Source: Scolanthus callimorphus (lineage: Eukaryota > Cnidaria > Anthozoa > Actiniaria > Edwardsiidae). From it: DNA of 64,000 bases. The stretch is taken from positions 10,253,573-10,317,572 of the forward strand of contig CM066915.1 in assembly GCA_033964015.1 (NCBI GenBank). Reading direction: 5' to 3'. The notes beneath the pieces are model-generated. The model saw only the letters and a program-made list of their open reading frames with translations, had not been told where the DNA came from and made no database searches. Shown here one piece after another: positions 12,554-25,436 of the stretch (the first letter of the stretch is position 1; each line of letters opens with the position of its first letter). The translations under genes were made by a program, and so were the position numbers.

Positions 12554-15020
12554 GTTCTTCAGTTCTTAAGATGAAGAACTTGCTTATAAGATTTCGGCGG
12601 TCTTATGGACGTTGAGGCCGGTGAGTGATCAAAGAGCTTGCTCATAAGGAAAACAAGACATATGAAGCACGTTATATATAGTACCTTCTACGGCTTGGAC
12701 TAGATATAGAGTGCTCTATATGCGTAACCAACGGACCTATCAATCAGATTATCGAGCATACAGTATATTTGTGCAACGTCTCCACTGGCAACAGAAAGTT
12801 TCTTAGGAGCAAAGAGACGCCCATGTCTTTCTAGAAATAGCAACTACATCGCAGTCGTAAGCCGAGCTGATGCCCTGAGAAACGTAGACCGCAGACACCT
12901 AGTAGGTTGGGACGCATATCACTAGAAAGCTAAAACTTATGTACGCCATATTCTATATAACCTTATAATATAACGAAGGCAGTTTAGAGGTGCAGAACGA
13001 TTAATCGAATATGGCCAAGGACAAGACATTCTCATTTTAGGAATTTTACTACGCGTCTCTCTCAACACCTAAACGGGATGGAACACGATTGTTTCATCAT
13101 GCCCAAATTAACCCTATAATTAATTACTCGCCCTTCATGGTACCTACTAGCCTTGCTTTAATGTTACTAGCTACACCTGCAAAGGTACTTGGGGCTCATA
13201 CGCGTGCAGAAAATACTTTTGCCAAGAACTCAAATAAGAAAATAGAGCAACGAAAGTTTGCTCGTCAATGTTAATTCCGCAGTACTAGCAAAATTTTGGA
13301 TAGTTGATGTTTCTATGGCAACCAAATTAAAGGGACCTACCTCATATTTTTCCTAATGTGGGACTTAACAACAAAATGCAAAATGGGGAACAGAAAAACC
13401 TCAACGTATTATTTTCCTTTACTGGGTTGATTCCTTCAACATATCTTCTTCTTAAGGCAACCACCTGCATAATTAACAGAAACAGTTCTTTTCGATCTAT
13501 CACGTAACCCTGGACAAAATAAACAAGATGCTATCAACTGCAAAAATTCATGAAGATTAGGAATCTAGGGTTAAAAGTTCGACCATAAGTTTTCCCCGTA
13601 TTTTATCGAAAGTTAATTGTAAACGATACTTAGCTACAGATAAATGACGTTTCCATGGCAACTAAATATAAACATTTAATGCTGGTGACGTTTTACTCAT
13701 ACAAGTTCCACCTCTGTAACTATTGTCCTAATACAGTTGTTTGCAAAATTGCTGAGACTAGCTTACTCATTGACGCCCAAATCTGTCACTACAGTTCTGA
13801 CTGTAACTACAATACTGATAGTTATAATAATAAATGGGTCCCGGAGCGTCATGCCAAGTTTCAACATCTTGCATCTTATTGGGCTGTCCCAAAAATTGCC
13901 TACCTCTCCCTATATCGAGGAACTGCATATTTTCAAAAATTGTTCTACCCCTGTGGAAATTCCATACTTTCTACAACCTGTGTGGAAATTTGAAGCAACC
14001 ACTGTGGAAATTCCAAATCTGCAAATAAATGCCCACGTAAATTTTGGAATAAAATAAATGGTCCTGTGGAAATTTTAGGGTCACCTGGATGAAACACTAA
14101 ACACTATTAGCCCGGTGGAATTTCCAGTTCCTCGATAGTGAGGTAATAACAGATATAAAATGGAACCAGCCCATATAAAACATACTTAACTCTGGAACTA
14201 GGCATGGAATACTGGTTAGTTTACCAAAGCAGCCACACACCGTTCTAATCGGCCGTTGCCTAGCCACATACTCGGGACATTTTCCTAATTGAAAGGCTAC
14301 GCTTTTGCTCAATTGACTACTACTTTTACCACAACATATGCTCTCCTTACTCAGACTATATCTGCTGTTATATTATTTGGCCTAGTAAGAGTCATCATTA
14401 TTATTCGATTAACAAATTTATCATACTCTCATTGACAACGATAACACCATCGTTAATCACTTACTTCATTCTACTATAAAACATCTAGTCCATTGATGAT
14501 GTTTTAAGTTACAGAATTGGCTCGTCCCGATAGTTTGCATATAATAGTGGATTAAATTTTGTTCTCTAATATTGTTTGTACACACCGTCAGGTCATTTTG
14601 CCATTTTACTGAGTAAGCATCCATAAGCAGTCTTGCACTGCTCTTGCTCTTTACCCCTTTATTCTCTTTCGGTAAAAAAAAAAAACAAAAAAAAAACAAG
14701 CACATCTGAAAACAGGCACATCTGAAACAGCTTCAATGATATATGCCTTGGGACGGACAAGATGAGACGTCAGTTATTATAGGTGTGGGAATTATGCGGA
14801 ACATTTAGATTTTTGCTATAACTATCCTAATAAGCCAGACAAGCTGAAGGCATGGCATTCATGCTGTAATCCCTTTTAGGTATGGGAATTAAGTTTTGAA
14901 TTAGGTTTGGGATGTTTTAGGTATGGGATGTTTATGGTATTGGTATGGGTAGTTTGGTATTGGATACCACCAGAGGGCGTGGTAACGTATTTGAAGACTT
15001 GGGCAAGCCTAGCCGAAGGT
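12554..15020. other. no gene recognised; minor motifs only
   Basis: Frames at 13089-13274 and 13655-14057 have no domains and overlap in different registers. A short motif CTGTGGAAATTCCA recurs at about 13950-14075, giving a weak local repeat. A poly-A/AAAAAC stretch lies near 14672-14700. I see no promoter, RNA or exon structure that I can support. Confidence 0.4.
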
Positions 15021-15101
15021 AGCTCGCCCCTCTCTCCATATCTTCTTAATTAGCTCTGGAGCCATTCTATTAATTCTAGCAACGAAAATATTATACTATT
15101 C
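15021..15101 (+). repeat. 81-bp direct repeat, left copy
   Basis: This sequence ('tagctcgcccctctctccat' through 'actattct') recurs at 15352-15432 with a few substitutions. The two copies bracket about 250 bp that include the second copy of the dispersed repeat. A long direct duplication of this kind can come from a composite insertion or unequal exchange. Confidence 0.75.
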
Positions 15102-15270
15102 TCAGTGCGTATAATTAATTAGAATGGCGAAAGATCGATTAAAATCATCACCACGTGACCAAGGGCATCACATGACCACGCTAGTACTTAATCCTGCGTT
15201 CCTGCCATCTTATCATTCTTATCTTATTCGACCAGTTTGACATAAAGTTCGAGAGTGAAGTTTGATCGCC
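15098..15270 (+). repeat. dispersed repeat, copy 2
   Basis: Near-identical to 5297-5470, including the string GACCACGCTAGTACTTAATC. It differs by a small insertion (TTATCTTA) and point changes. It lies inside the pair of 81-bp direct repeats. Confidence 0.8.
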
Positions 15271-15351
15271 CCTCCCACCTCCCGAATAATGGTGCTGCAA
15301 CGCCACACCCTCAACTCTATTGCAGGACCCCGTCCTGCACCTAGCCTCCAG

Positions 15352-15432
15352 AGCTCGCCCCTCTCTCCATATCTTCTTAATTAGCTCTGGAGCCATTGTA
15401 TTAATTCTAGCAATGAGAATATTCTACTATTC
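15352..15432 (+). repeat. 81-bp direct repeat, right copy
   Basis: Partner of 15021-15101. The boundaries are sharp on the left (AGCTCGCCCCTCTCTCCATA) and fade out on the right after ACTATTCT. Confidence 0.75.
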
Positions 15433-15796
15433 TTTCATACCGGAGAAATACATTTCTTATTGACTGTTCAAGTTTTAGTTCAAACAATCGTGCTATAAAT
15501 TAAATATACGCTTTTCAGCTTGTAATGTAATTGTTAAGTAGGATCATAGGATCCCAGAAAATATCCATACTCATTCCACCATGGTGTGTTTTATACAATA
15601 CACTAACATTTTCAATAAATTTGGAGATTTTGAATCACACATTTTAGTAAAAATGGTTTAAATAAAAAGCTCATGTCAAATAACGTTTTTACTCATTATT
15701 GCCCTTTTGTGCTTTGCTATAGTATCACTCCATTGGAAGTTGTTAGTACCTTAATGGAAACCCTTTTCCATTCACATGGAAAACATATGTAATTGG

Positions 15797-15844
15797 GAGC
15801 TCCGCTTTTAGCCAGTGGCTAAGATAGATAGATAGATAGATAGT
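15797..15844 (-). repeat. terminal fragment of the AGCCACTGGCT repeat family plus TAGA microsatellite
   Basis: GGAGCTCCGCTTTTAGCCAG followed by TGGCTAAG is the conserved end of a repeat family also seen at 21439, 28577 and 30864. Here it runs directly into (GATA)n (15824-15843), so the usual ATCTATATATTAT flank has become a microsatellite. Confidence 0.75.
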
Positions 15845-16925
15845 TTAATTCCATAAAACGTTGCGGTTATAAAAACTGAATTGCGGCTAAATCTATATTA
15901 TTTTGACTTGATCTTTCTGCTCTGCCGCTCTATCGTTAAAAAAACTGGTTTTTGTTTTCCTCCTCGACTTCAATTCATCGGTAGTAATACAGTTTGAGTG
16001 CTTATTTCTGCCATCCGTATATAAATAGATACGCTTTCTTTTTTAAGTTAAATTGTGTTTTTTCGGCGTTTCTACATTTTGTTTCAGCATTTTGTCAGTC
16101 GCCTTTCTTGGTCTGTTTCGTGGATTTCTCTCTCTTCGGAGCAGTAAAACTCGCTTTCATTATCAGATATCACATTTGAGACTATTCAATTGCTTTCAGT
16201 AATGTTTAAAATCATTATTTTTCTCTTTTTAAATGAATTTTCAAGCTCAAATTTCGCGCGAGAGAATGACACAAACACAAAGAGCAAGAGCCGGTCCGGA
16301 TACGGAAAAAGACGGCGGATACGCGATCTACGGACCGTGTGTCGAACAATCAGAGAGCGCGTACTTTCGATGCCATATAATAACATGATTTATCACTATA
16401 TCACATGGGCATTAGACTAAATTCTTAGCTAATTAAATATTTTGATAATATCATAATTTATCACTATATCATAGGCATTACAAGAAGTTTTAGGTAATTA
16501 AATATTCTGATAATATCACGATAAGCAGATGATTATATGATAAAACCCTTTACTGAATATCAAAAAATCAACCCCCTATCAGACAAGTGATATATCATGA
16601 TATATCACATTTTGATAATTAGCCTTGATATAATGATAAATGCAATCCTGCACCTCTCTCGATGTGCCTAAATGTTCTTCCCGAGTCGCGGCACAGGGAG
16701 TCTGAGATTTGGTCGATCGTGTTTATTTCTACTCTTAGTGCCTCTAAGTTAAATTCGCACAACGACTACAAGACGTTTGAACCAAAGCAACGAGTAGAGG
16801 AATTTGGTCACTCCACATGACCTTCAATCTATCGTATTGAAAACTAATAGGGGAGGGTTCTACTAGCTGGAATTAATTCCAAGGGTAATAGTATATTTGA
16901 GACCTGGAGGGGAGGGATCCAGAGC
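15845..16925. other. no gene; AT-rich GATAATATCA repeats
   Basis: Overlapping frames on both strands at 16186-16420 have no recognisable domain. From 16420 to 16640 variants of TGATATATCATGATATATCA and TTTATCACTATATCA recur, giving an AT-rich palindromic region that may be a decayed MITE. Confidence 0.4.
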
Positions 16926-17097
16926 ATTCTCGTACCCAGAGCTCCCCCGGCTCGTCTGCTCGCATTTTGAGAGTTGGAGCGTGCGCTGAAAGGTCTTTCT
17001 CTCAGCAGCTCTGTATTAAATCCCGCGCAGGCGTCAGTGGCTGTCACCAGAGACTCCCCCGCGAGGTGACGAGCCGGGGAGCACTGGGTTCGAGAAT
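16926..17097. repeat. GC-rich foldback repeat
   Basis: The left arm CCCAGAGCTCCCCCGGCTCG is inverted at the right end (reverse complement CCCAGTGCTCCCCGGCTCGT). The unit is much more GC-rich than its surroundings. GGTTCGAGA near 17087 resembles a tRNA B-box, so a SINE origin is conceivable, but no tRNA fold is visible. Confidence 0.5.
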
Positions 17098-17554
17098 GGG
17101 TCGTCGAGGACTTGACCCAAGGGTAGGTAATAGCACTGGTAATAAGCACCTCCTAATTCACCATCCCTGTATGAATCTTTTATTACAACATCTCGTCATA
17201 TAAAAACATAAATATAAATATAAATACACGTCGTATCATATATACATTGCACAGATACTGTAGGCCTGACACTTATTGAGGTGTGTCTGTCATATCAATT
17301 ATTGACATTCGAAATTTATATAATCGAAAAATCGCCACAGATATGTAGCGATCTATAACAGTGTTCAAATGAACGTCAAATGGCAATACAAGGCCACCGA
17401 GCAGGAGTCTGACTTTACATGGGTCATCAAGCCCACGTAAAAAATTAAAGATTGCTTGTGAATCGCATGGACTTATCGAGTACCGCTGTTTTAACCTCCT
17501 CCGCTTATTCTGTTTATTCCATAAATTCCATAAAAATGTTTTGTAAAAAAATCG

Positions 17555-18295
17555 ATTGATGAATTTCGCGTAGTGGGCATTATCGTCAATTTTTCACACG
17601 TGCAACTCAGTTGATCCTGTAAGGCATGGCTCTCGAAAATCAGTCTATTTTCATCAGTTTTAACAATTTCAAGATTGGACATCGTTCAGCATGTAAGTGG
17701 CCAAGAAATAAGTATGTTTTGAGTCTTGTATCCATGACAACGAGGAATATGACCTTTGAACTCTGTGTTTTTTGATCATTTTCCAAAACTGCCTTTGAAA
17801 ACGTAGAAAGACTGGAGTTCCTAAATATGTTTCAATGTAAGGTAATTCAAGTCGGAGGAGGTTTTACTGATCCAACTGGAAATCGTGACTTTTTCAACGG
17901 GAACCATATTTAAGGGGATTTTGAAATTTGATACCTTCCAATAACTTTGCCATCTAAATTGGTGTACATGATTTCCAGTTGTATTTGTAATACTTGCTCT
18001 TAGTTGAATAGGTTTTCGTTTAGACATGCTTGGAAAATCTAGCTTTTCCCCGTTTTCAGAGACGGTTTTTTGAAAATCTTAGAACCCAGAGTTCAAAGGT
18101 CACATTCCATGTTGCCATGGAGACAACACTCAAATCTAGCTATTTCTTGGTGCCCAATAACATGGGTAAAGTTTAGTAATGAAATTGTGATATGTACTCA
18201 AGATAGATCACCCCTAAGGTTTTGGGCCACCACCTTTGAGAGCCATGCCTTACAGGAACTGAGAAATTACGATACTTCTCAGTGGAAGAAATCTC
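17555..18295. repeat. long inverted repeat (foldback element)
   Basis: Two arms of roughly 250-300 bp are imperfect inverted copies. TGTAAGGCATGGCTCTCGAA near 17618 pairs with GAGAGCCATGCCTTACAGGA near 18238, and GACCTTTGAACTCTG near 17767 pairs with CAGAGTTCAAAGGTCA near 18087. A related fragment is found at about 42195-42275. No protein frame is conserved. Confidence 0.65.
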
Positions 18296-18420
18296 GATAA
18301 CACACTGTAGCCCAGATAATAAGATCGTCCAGATCTCGGACTCCCTGTGCCTTTTTCCGTGTGGGCGGCCCGGTTACTACCGTCGATTTTATCTATGCGA
18401 AAACACTTAAAAAGAAAACT

Positions 18421-18710
18421 GCCACTAATTAGGAGCGGTACCTCAAAGTTTTTGCACGTGAAACGTTGACTTTTGCCACGCCAACTTTGCGGTTTTGGCA
18501 TGTAAACATTACGGTAAATTTTCCAAACCGTTAAAATTTGCGCCAGATTCGGCGGGGAAAACATGATGATTCGTACAAATGCTTTTGGACGTAATTATAA
18601 ACCGAAGCTTGAATCACTTGAAGCTTTTCTTGGCAAACGTCAAAGTTTGAAGCGCCAAACTGTCTAATTTTAGACATCAAAACTTTGAGGTACCGCCCAT
18701 AATTAGTGCC
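18421..18710. repeat. MITE with ~35-bp inverted ends
   Basis: GCCACTAATTAGGAGCGGTA at the left pairs with the reverse complement of the right end (GGCACTAATTATGGGCGGTA), both continuing into CCTCAAAGTTT. The interior has no coding capacity. Confidence 0.65.
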
Positions 18711-18987
18711 ATTTTTCTTTTCAAGTGTTTTCGCTTATGAAATCACGTGTTTGTTTTGACAGCACGTGACTAGAATCTGTTATTGCTCTTGTTAAGGGTT
18801 CTGCTGCTCTAATTTTATTATTTGGCAATCCCGGCGTGATATTGTCTTGGGGTTTGGTATCGCACGTGGGAAGAGACATGTCAAAGCAACAAAGTGAACA
18901 CACTTGGGAGCTATTATCGGTATAAAACGGAAATTATGCCTTTTCTTCGCTAGTTATGTAGTTAACAAGTATTCAGTACCTTATATA

Positions 18988-19084
18988 GAGGATATTACAC
19001 GGTGGCGCGAAGATATGAGTTTTATTTTCGAGTGGCAAGACAATATTTTACGAATGAGCGCATCTTCAAGCCACCGTGTAATTT
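18988..19084. repeat. short foldback repeat
   Basis: ATTACACGGTGGCGCGAAGA at the left end is inverted at the right end as TCTTCAAGCCACCGTGTAAT, with about 55 bp between. It is followed by AT-rich sequence with no gene. Confidence 0.6.
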
Positions 19085-20555
19085 TCTTTTTATTATATGG
19101 GCAAACCAGAAAAAATCATTACAAATTGATTTCCAATCACTTTTGTTTTGACCGACATCCTCACTAGTGAGGATATGGAAATATGTCACTGAGGACCCGG
19201 ATGTGGCTTCGTACGAGATCTACGAGTGGCGTATTTCCCAGTAAACACTCTTGTCCATATAATAAAACGTTTTATTGTATCAAAATAAGGGGAGGATTTC
19301 AAAAAAACACGAAAATGGTAAATGGTTTGTTAGTAACTTGACAGGTGTCGATGGAATTCTTGCTGCAGAATGACTTCCATTCGCTTCCCTCAGTACTCGG
19401 CAATTAAATTCCCCCAAAATGTTTTTGCAGAATGAACAGAGGAAGGATTGGTCTTTTCAGAAAATGTATCATTATTGTCAAGAGCAACGTACCATGGTCG
19501 ATTTAGGGCACATCAAAATCTGGAAATTTGAGCCGCGACACGACTTCGCAAAATAATAAATTTCAAAAAGCTCTTAAAACTTCGCAGAATCCATTTCTAA
19601 TTGTTCTAGACAACAGAAAAGATGCTTCATTGCTACTGGATTTTCTTATTGTTGCTAAAAGTTTGGGCAATGAAAATTAGCATGATTTTGACAAGACAAT
19701 TCTCTGTGTGATTTTTTGCCGGTCCGAACCTCGATCGGCGAAAGTCGTTTCGTAAAAAATATTTCGCTGATCGAACTAAGAATAATATTTTCATACAGTG
19801 TGACCCAAAGGCTTATTCTGGTAAAGTTTTTGAAAATTCGATTTTGAGTTTTTGTGAGTTTTTGAGTTTTTTGAGGGTTTTTTTAGGCGATATTATACGC
19901 GAACTCGCTCTTAAACAGTCGTGCTAGGGAGAACCCCCGGGAGATCCATAAATCTGGAACTGCTCCGCTGTCCCTATTTCATTTCTGCCCTTATACTCAA
20001 TTTTATTAAAATACTACTTTTGAAATCTATGTATTCCCCTTAAAAACTCACCACAGGTGTTCGAGGGTATCGCTTGTGAAGCAGAAAACGAGAGAATGTT
20101 AAGCATGAAAACAACGAGTGCTCCTCTTCTCCAAGACGTCATCTTTGAAATCTCCGCTCTTGTAGCGACTACTTTCACCTCCTTTCCTACGTCCTTTCTT
20201 AAACTAAATTTTATTGTTGTTAACGCCCGCTTTATACTAAATCATTTAACAACCATTGCTACAATATATCCGTGGATGAACATAATGGACTTTTATTGTA
20301 TTTGTTATACTGAAAGTGCTCGAAATTATTGGTTTCTCATATTTCACGGCATGTTCCCTCGACCTTGTCTTAATCACGTTTATTTAACGATACCGTAAAC
20401 CTTCGCGGTGTCATTATGATTTTTTTTTTTTGGCCTAGTCATAATCAAGGGTAAGATCTTCAATATTCGCAAAAAAATATATATTGAATTATCTTAAATT
20501 TCGCGGAGAAAAATAAATAAAAAAATCAAGTTGCGTTATTTATGGGTAAGAGAGA
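19085..20555. other. no gene recognised
   Basis: AT-rich sequence. The 113-codon frame at 20057-20398 lacks domain similarity and splice context. I see no repeat of note. Confidence 0.4.
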
Positions 20556-20718
20556 CTTTTATTTCGTGTTTTGTTCACAAATACACGCACTTGCTGGCAA
20601 TACAATGAACGATACATTTTTGAATACTCGGCTAACGCCTCTTGCAGTATTAAAAAAAATAAAAGTTCATTGTATTGCCAGCAAGTGCATGTATTTGTCA
20701 ACAAAACACGAAATAAAA
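20556..20718. repeat. foldback MITE
   Basis: Arms of ~55 bp are inverted and nearly identical: TTTATTTCGTGTTTTGTTCA on the left and its complement TGTCAACAAAACACGAAATA on the right. Both include GCACTTGCTGGCAATACAAT. About 55 bp lie between the arms. The frame 20542-20802 runs through both arms and is therefore an artefact. Confidence 0.8.
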
Positions 20719-20998
20719 GCTTCTAACACTTTTAATAGAATACAATCTGAGTTAACGGCGTGGACCTGCGTGAAGAAGTATCAGAATGGTTTCCCTCACT
20801 AGACTCAAAATCAATTACAACTTTTTACTTCAATACTTACAAGTATTTAATTGAAGTCGGAATATTTAGGTACATGAACTGCATTCTGATAGCTCGGAAT
20901 ACAGAAAGCATAAAACAAATTATTGATTAGTATTAATAAGTTGTAAAATCAAGAAAGATTTGCACTTGCAGTGAACACTGCACGATTTTTAGCGGAAG

Positions 20999-21475
20999 GC
21001 GCCCGCGTAGCGGACAACCAAACTTGGGTTTGGTAGCGGACAACCAACTTGACCTCAGACAACCAAACATGGGTGGAGTTGTCTAAGTGGCAAGGAGGGT
21101 GCAACGGTCTGGTCACGTGGTATGACGTCATCGATTACATCATCAAATGGGAAAAGGTGTATATCTTGGGAAGGGATGAACCTCAGACAATGAAACTTGG
21201 GCGAAATTGTCAAGTGGCAATGGGGGTGCGATGGCGTAGTGACGTGGTATGACGTTATCGATGACGTCATCTAAAAAGGAAAGGTTTATATCTTTGGAAG
21301 GGATGAACCCCAGAGTACCAAACTTGGGTGAATTATCTAAGTGGCAAGAGGATGGTAGTGTTTGGTCATGTGGTATAATGGTGACCGGCTATGTAAATTG
21401 CTGCCTTTCGTCTCATTAACACAAAAATATGTAACCGGGAGCTCCGCTTTTAGCCAGTGGCTAAATCTATATATT
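20999..21475 (-). repeat. CRE-containing minisatellite element ending in the AGCCACTGGCT terminus
   Basis: Three diverged ~125-bp units each contain a 'cc(t/c)cagacaa(c/t)(c/g)aaac(a/t)tggg' stretch, a GGTCACGTGGTATGACGTCA-like segment and AAGGTNTATATCTTGGGAAG. The element ends at 21439-21475 with GGAGCTCCGCTTTTAGCCAG, the same terminus as at 28577 and 30864 but in opposite orientation. It looks like an inverted, diverged relative of the 28577-32025 composite. Confidence 0.65.
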
Positions 21476-22740
21476 ATGCATTATGACCAATACGCACTGG
21501 CCCCGTTTGATGTCGCAAGGTAACGAAAACTCACGTGATCAGTTTTAAACCAATGGGGTCTGCGAATTTTGTCCAGTGAACGAAGACTGTATATTATGCG
21601 TTATAATCTTAATCCTGTTTACTTTCGTCATTTCGGTATGCAACAATGTTCTCATATATATATAGTTTCTTTTTCCTTTATGAATACAAAAAGATGACGA
21701 AATTCCTGTCACACACCGCGAAGATTTTGTGGTCCAAATCTCCCGAAGAAAGATGCCATACGACCGGTAAGGACATAAAGTGATAGAGGACACTAATATC
21801 AATAAAATGCTAATTGTTAAACATGCATAATAAAATTTAGTTAAAATAAAATCAACTTCGCACATCAAAACTTTTCCTTTTTCAAAGGATGCCACTACAT
21901 TAGACGTTATAATAAGAAAACTATCTATTGTTTTGGATTGGAACGTCGCAATTACTCTGGCACGACGTTTGCCGTAGGCCTAAGAAACGTTCAATCTAAA
22001 CATTTTTTGTGAACAATAAAGTAACTGGAGATCAAAGCTAATTGCCGAGAAGAAATAATCATTGATGGTAAAATGCGCTGTCATAAAAACACATCTGGTC
22101 CATCTGTATGATTTCAGAGGTTTGTCAACCAATTTAGTAATCGGCAGTTTAGATCACATTTCTATTCGCTCTTTTTTGACACTGGTTGATGCACTGAAAT
22201 TCGAAATGTGCTTATACCGAGGCTAACTACATTGCAAGGCACCGCGGAGCCGGGGGCTAGGGGGGACTTGGCCCCCCTCCCCCCCCCCCCCCCCCCCCCC
22301 CCCTTACGTCCTTACTAGCCTAATTGTAGCAGAGTGGTTTTCATTGGACTGGAATAAATTGTAGCTGTGAGTAAAAGTCTACTAGTCATAATCATCAGAG
22401 AAGAACAATAGAAATAAACTGTGGGTGTAGCCATATGGGTCTCGATAGATTTTGATAACGTGTCGATTTACTCGTAAATTTACTTCGATAACTCTCAGGC
22501 TCTACAAACATTGCGTCCATAACTACACCGTGCAACGTAGCCCTAGTGCGCATGCCTGGGTTCACACAGGCAACCCATCAACACAACCCAAACAAAGAAA
22601 GATTATTCAAATGAACGCCACGTGATCTTAAGCCGCAAAAAAACTGGAGGGGCAACTGGAGGGGCACAGCTACTGAGGATCCGCGAACCGTTATGAATTA
22701 ACGTGTGACCCTGCCTCCTAAGCGCACGCTGTCGTTCTAT
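21476..22740. other. no gene; poly-C tract
   Basis: The 116-codon minus frame at 21545-21895 has no recognisable domain. A ~28-base poly-C run lies at about 22275-22302. A small MITE-like GC-rich patch precedes it (22238-22275). Confidence 0.4.
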
Positions 22741-23345
22741 GGTAATAATAATACTTTATTCGCATTCTTTTTTATACATATTTTGCTTGCTTTATATACA
22801 AATATATTTATCGAGATATTTTTTCCAGATTTTTGAGTGGGATTGTGTTATGTTTTCTGATTGGAAATGTTAAATTTCTTTTGACGTGGAAAGGCCAGAT
22901 TCAACTTTCCAGTAAGTTGCAAACTCTGAAACTTGTTAAACCACGATTAGAGTTTTCTTATTATTCGACTCCTGTAGTCAATGTCCAAGATGTAGACAAG
23001 CGGTTACGAGATTTTATGAGCACCGATTCGTGGTTGAAGCTGGAAGATACACGGGGACCGATTAATGTCGACGAGGAAGTTTGCTTTCTGTGATTGTTGG
23101 AGATGAGTTACATTATTTTTCGTTTTGTTCAAATGAAGAAATTTCTATGATCAGGAGTACATTTTTGCCTAGCCTGAGGGGTGTGAATTTAGCGTTTTCT
23201 CTTTTCAATGATAGAGATCTATTTATTTATTGTGTATCTATGATAGATGCATCGATAATTCCTTTGACGGCTAGATTTATATGTGATTTAATGTTTCAAT
23301 ATTTAACCATTATCCTACGAGATTGCGCAGAGTTGGCTTAACATC
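22741..23345 (+). other. two adjacent unidentified open frames
   Basis: Two overlapping frames, 22833-23093 and 23081-23341, follow an AT-rich stretch with ACTTTATTC, which resembles a reversed retroelement tail. The first reads as a plausible globular segment (VQDVDKRLRDFMSTDSWLKL), the second as Leu/Ile-rich. I do not recognise either, and neither has clear splice sites. They may be remnants of one frameshifted coding sequence, but this is weakly supported. Confidence 0.25.
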
Positions 23346-24732
23346 AGACGATATTCTTGGTTTGCACTCATTCCTATGGGAATAAAATCACAAAAGCGCA
23401 ACAACAACAACAACAACATCAAGCCTTTATTTCCTGAAAATTTACAATAGTTTTATAATAATAAATTTTGTTTTTAAAAAAAGAAAGAGGGCTGGCTAAT
23501 TAGAATAACTAAAGACTTAAACGTTTTAGGCAGCCAGTTTTATACATATAGATTTAATACAAATATAGGTCGGCATACGAACACATACGCTTACAAGACC
23601 CTTAGCGCCGCGGCCATGTTGTTGTACAGAACAAAGTGCAACAACTGAACTTTCTTTTGCTCCTGTACACCAACATGGCTGCCAATGACGTCGCGTGCAA
23701 ACCAGCAATTCTGCAAAAATCGAGCAAGATATTGGTTTTATATCAGCACATCAATAGCACAAAAAAATCCCAGAAATGATTTCCTTTTGCGTATTAAATA
23801 CGAGTTCAACACATCATATTTCCGCCTCAAACGACGGATATCGCAGGATGTATGTCATGTACCTTACAGACATATTCTTGGTTTTCACTTGTCACGTGAC
23901 GAAATTTATTTCTCTAAATTTACTTCTAAACACTGGATGCCTAATAGAATTATAAAGAATATACAAAATTATGTTTCCTGGGTAAATTTTAGGCCGATTG
24001 GTCACTTTCCGAGCGAGATATTAGCAAGTGAATGTGCGCCATTTTGTACAGTAATTGTATGGAGCCGCCATATTGGAGCCCCAGCAGAGGGGCTCCATAA
24101 TGGCGGCCAATTAATCGGGTCTCCAAAACGACGCTATTTTCAATCCCAATTATAAGAATAGTATCAGAATGGTAAGATATGAACTTTTATAACATACTGA
24201 CGTGCCAAAAAGGTAAGAACGGTACAAATCGAGTGAAATACGGCAAGTTCAAAATATGTGACTGGTGTTGCGTGACATAAATAGCTTTGGCGATATCTCG
24301 AGGAGTACTTGGCAGAAGGTGCCAAAATTTCGTTTGACAAATCCTTGAATAAAGTTATATCATCATAGAAAGGACATCTCTGTAGGTCTCTTGGTTTAGA
24401 AGTTAGCATTTTGATGACGTCACATGAAAACCGAGAATATATACATTAAATATAGACAGGAATACTAAAACAAACGTGGTAGGAGACCCTAAGAAACCAT
24501 AAGGCATATCCGAGTAGGGTCCCCCATGTATAGCTCTATGTTTACAAAGTAAATGTATTTTGCATTAGCTGAGCCAATATCCATGCTTAGTTTACAGTTG
24601 ACGCGGTTTCCATTGTTATTCGTAGGGTTTTAACTCGGATAATGACTCTCAACAAACTAAAAGTCGGGGAGGGATTTGAATTCTCCAGGGAAAGGTTGGG
24701 GTTGATCAATAGAATTGAATTGAATTTCTAGG
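23346..24732. other. no confirmed gene; (CAA)n and a YY1-like palindrome
   Basis: A (CAA)n microsatellite lies at 23399-23424. At 24058-24109 a 52-bp palindrome carries GCCGCCAT-type motifs in both arms around GGAGCCCC...GGGGCTCC. The 156-codon frame at 23685-24155 includes this palindrome and has no recognisable domain, so I do not call it a gene. Confidence 0.4.
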
Positions 24733-24860
24733 TAAATATATGGCTCATTGTGGATTCATAGGTAAGTATATGGGTCATTATGGATTCATAGGTAAGTATC
24801 TAGATACTTACCTATGAATCCATAATAAGCCATATACTTACCTATGAATCTATAATGTAT
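24733..24860. repeat. palindrome of GGTAAGTATATGG units
   Basis: The motif TTCATAGGTAAGTATATGG is repeated on the left, then inverted on the right around the perfect centre GGTAAGTATCTAGATACTTACC. The result is a long, near-perfect hairpin. Confidence 0.8.
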
Positions 24861-25254
24861 GGTTCCAGAAAATACTCCCCCCCGGAAGAGTGTTGAAAAG
24901 TGACCCCCCACCTCTCTGGCATTTCCGAAGAAAATACAGTATTTGCATGGAAAAGATATATTATCCTCCTATTATCCTTCCTATGGATAATTTCTGGGAT
25001 CACACAATAAGCCATTTTTACCTAGACTTCAAGGGGCACTGTCACGGTTGTTTCATCAAAATGTTTTAAAATAAGACCAGTGTTCTACAGAAACAACTCC
25101 GAACCTATATTATGTTTCAAATTAGTCTTAGAAAGAAAAAGAAACTTGTTCAGCCACATTAGTTACGAACCAAGTTAATGAGGAGACTAAGTGCGCGCTT
25201 TCGCATTACGTTCAAGCACCAATTTAATTGATTCAAGAGACAAACTCGATTTCT

Positions 25255-25436
25255 GAAATAAAATTTGAGGGAGTTGAAACGCCGAAATAATATGACCCGA
25301 AAAGTAAACACTGTTGAGCGCCGATAAAACGATAAGAACTGAACAATAGAGGTCACGATGTTCCACAAAATCACCTACCTTGGTACAAGACGAACTAGCC
25401 ACAGCAAGTAAACCTTGGAAAATCCTCTATAATAGT
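25255..25436 (-). repeat. segmental duplicate (partner at 32970-33157)
   Basis: About 185 bp covering the end of the 25379-25596 exon, its donor site GTAGGT and the start of the following intron reappear on the plus strand at 32970-33157 with few changes. The copy retains intron sequence, so it arose at the DNA level rather than from spliced RNA. Confidence 0.85.

Noticed and set aside
20542..20802. 86-codon open frame as a gene
   Set aside because: It runs through both arms and the loop of the 20556-20718 foldback repeat.
23685..24155. 156-codon open frame as a gene
   Set aside because: No recognisable domain, no splice context, and its 3' part runs through a palindromic repeat.
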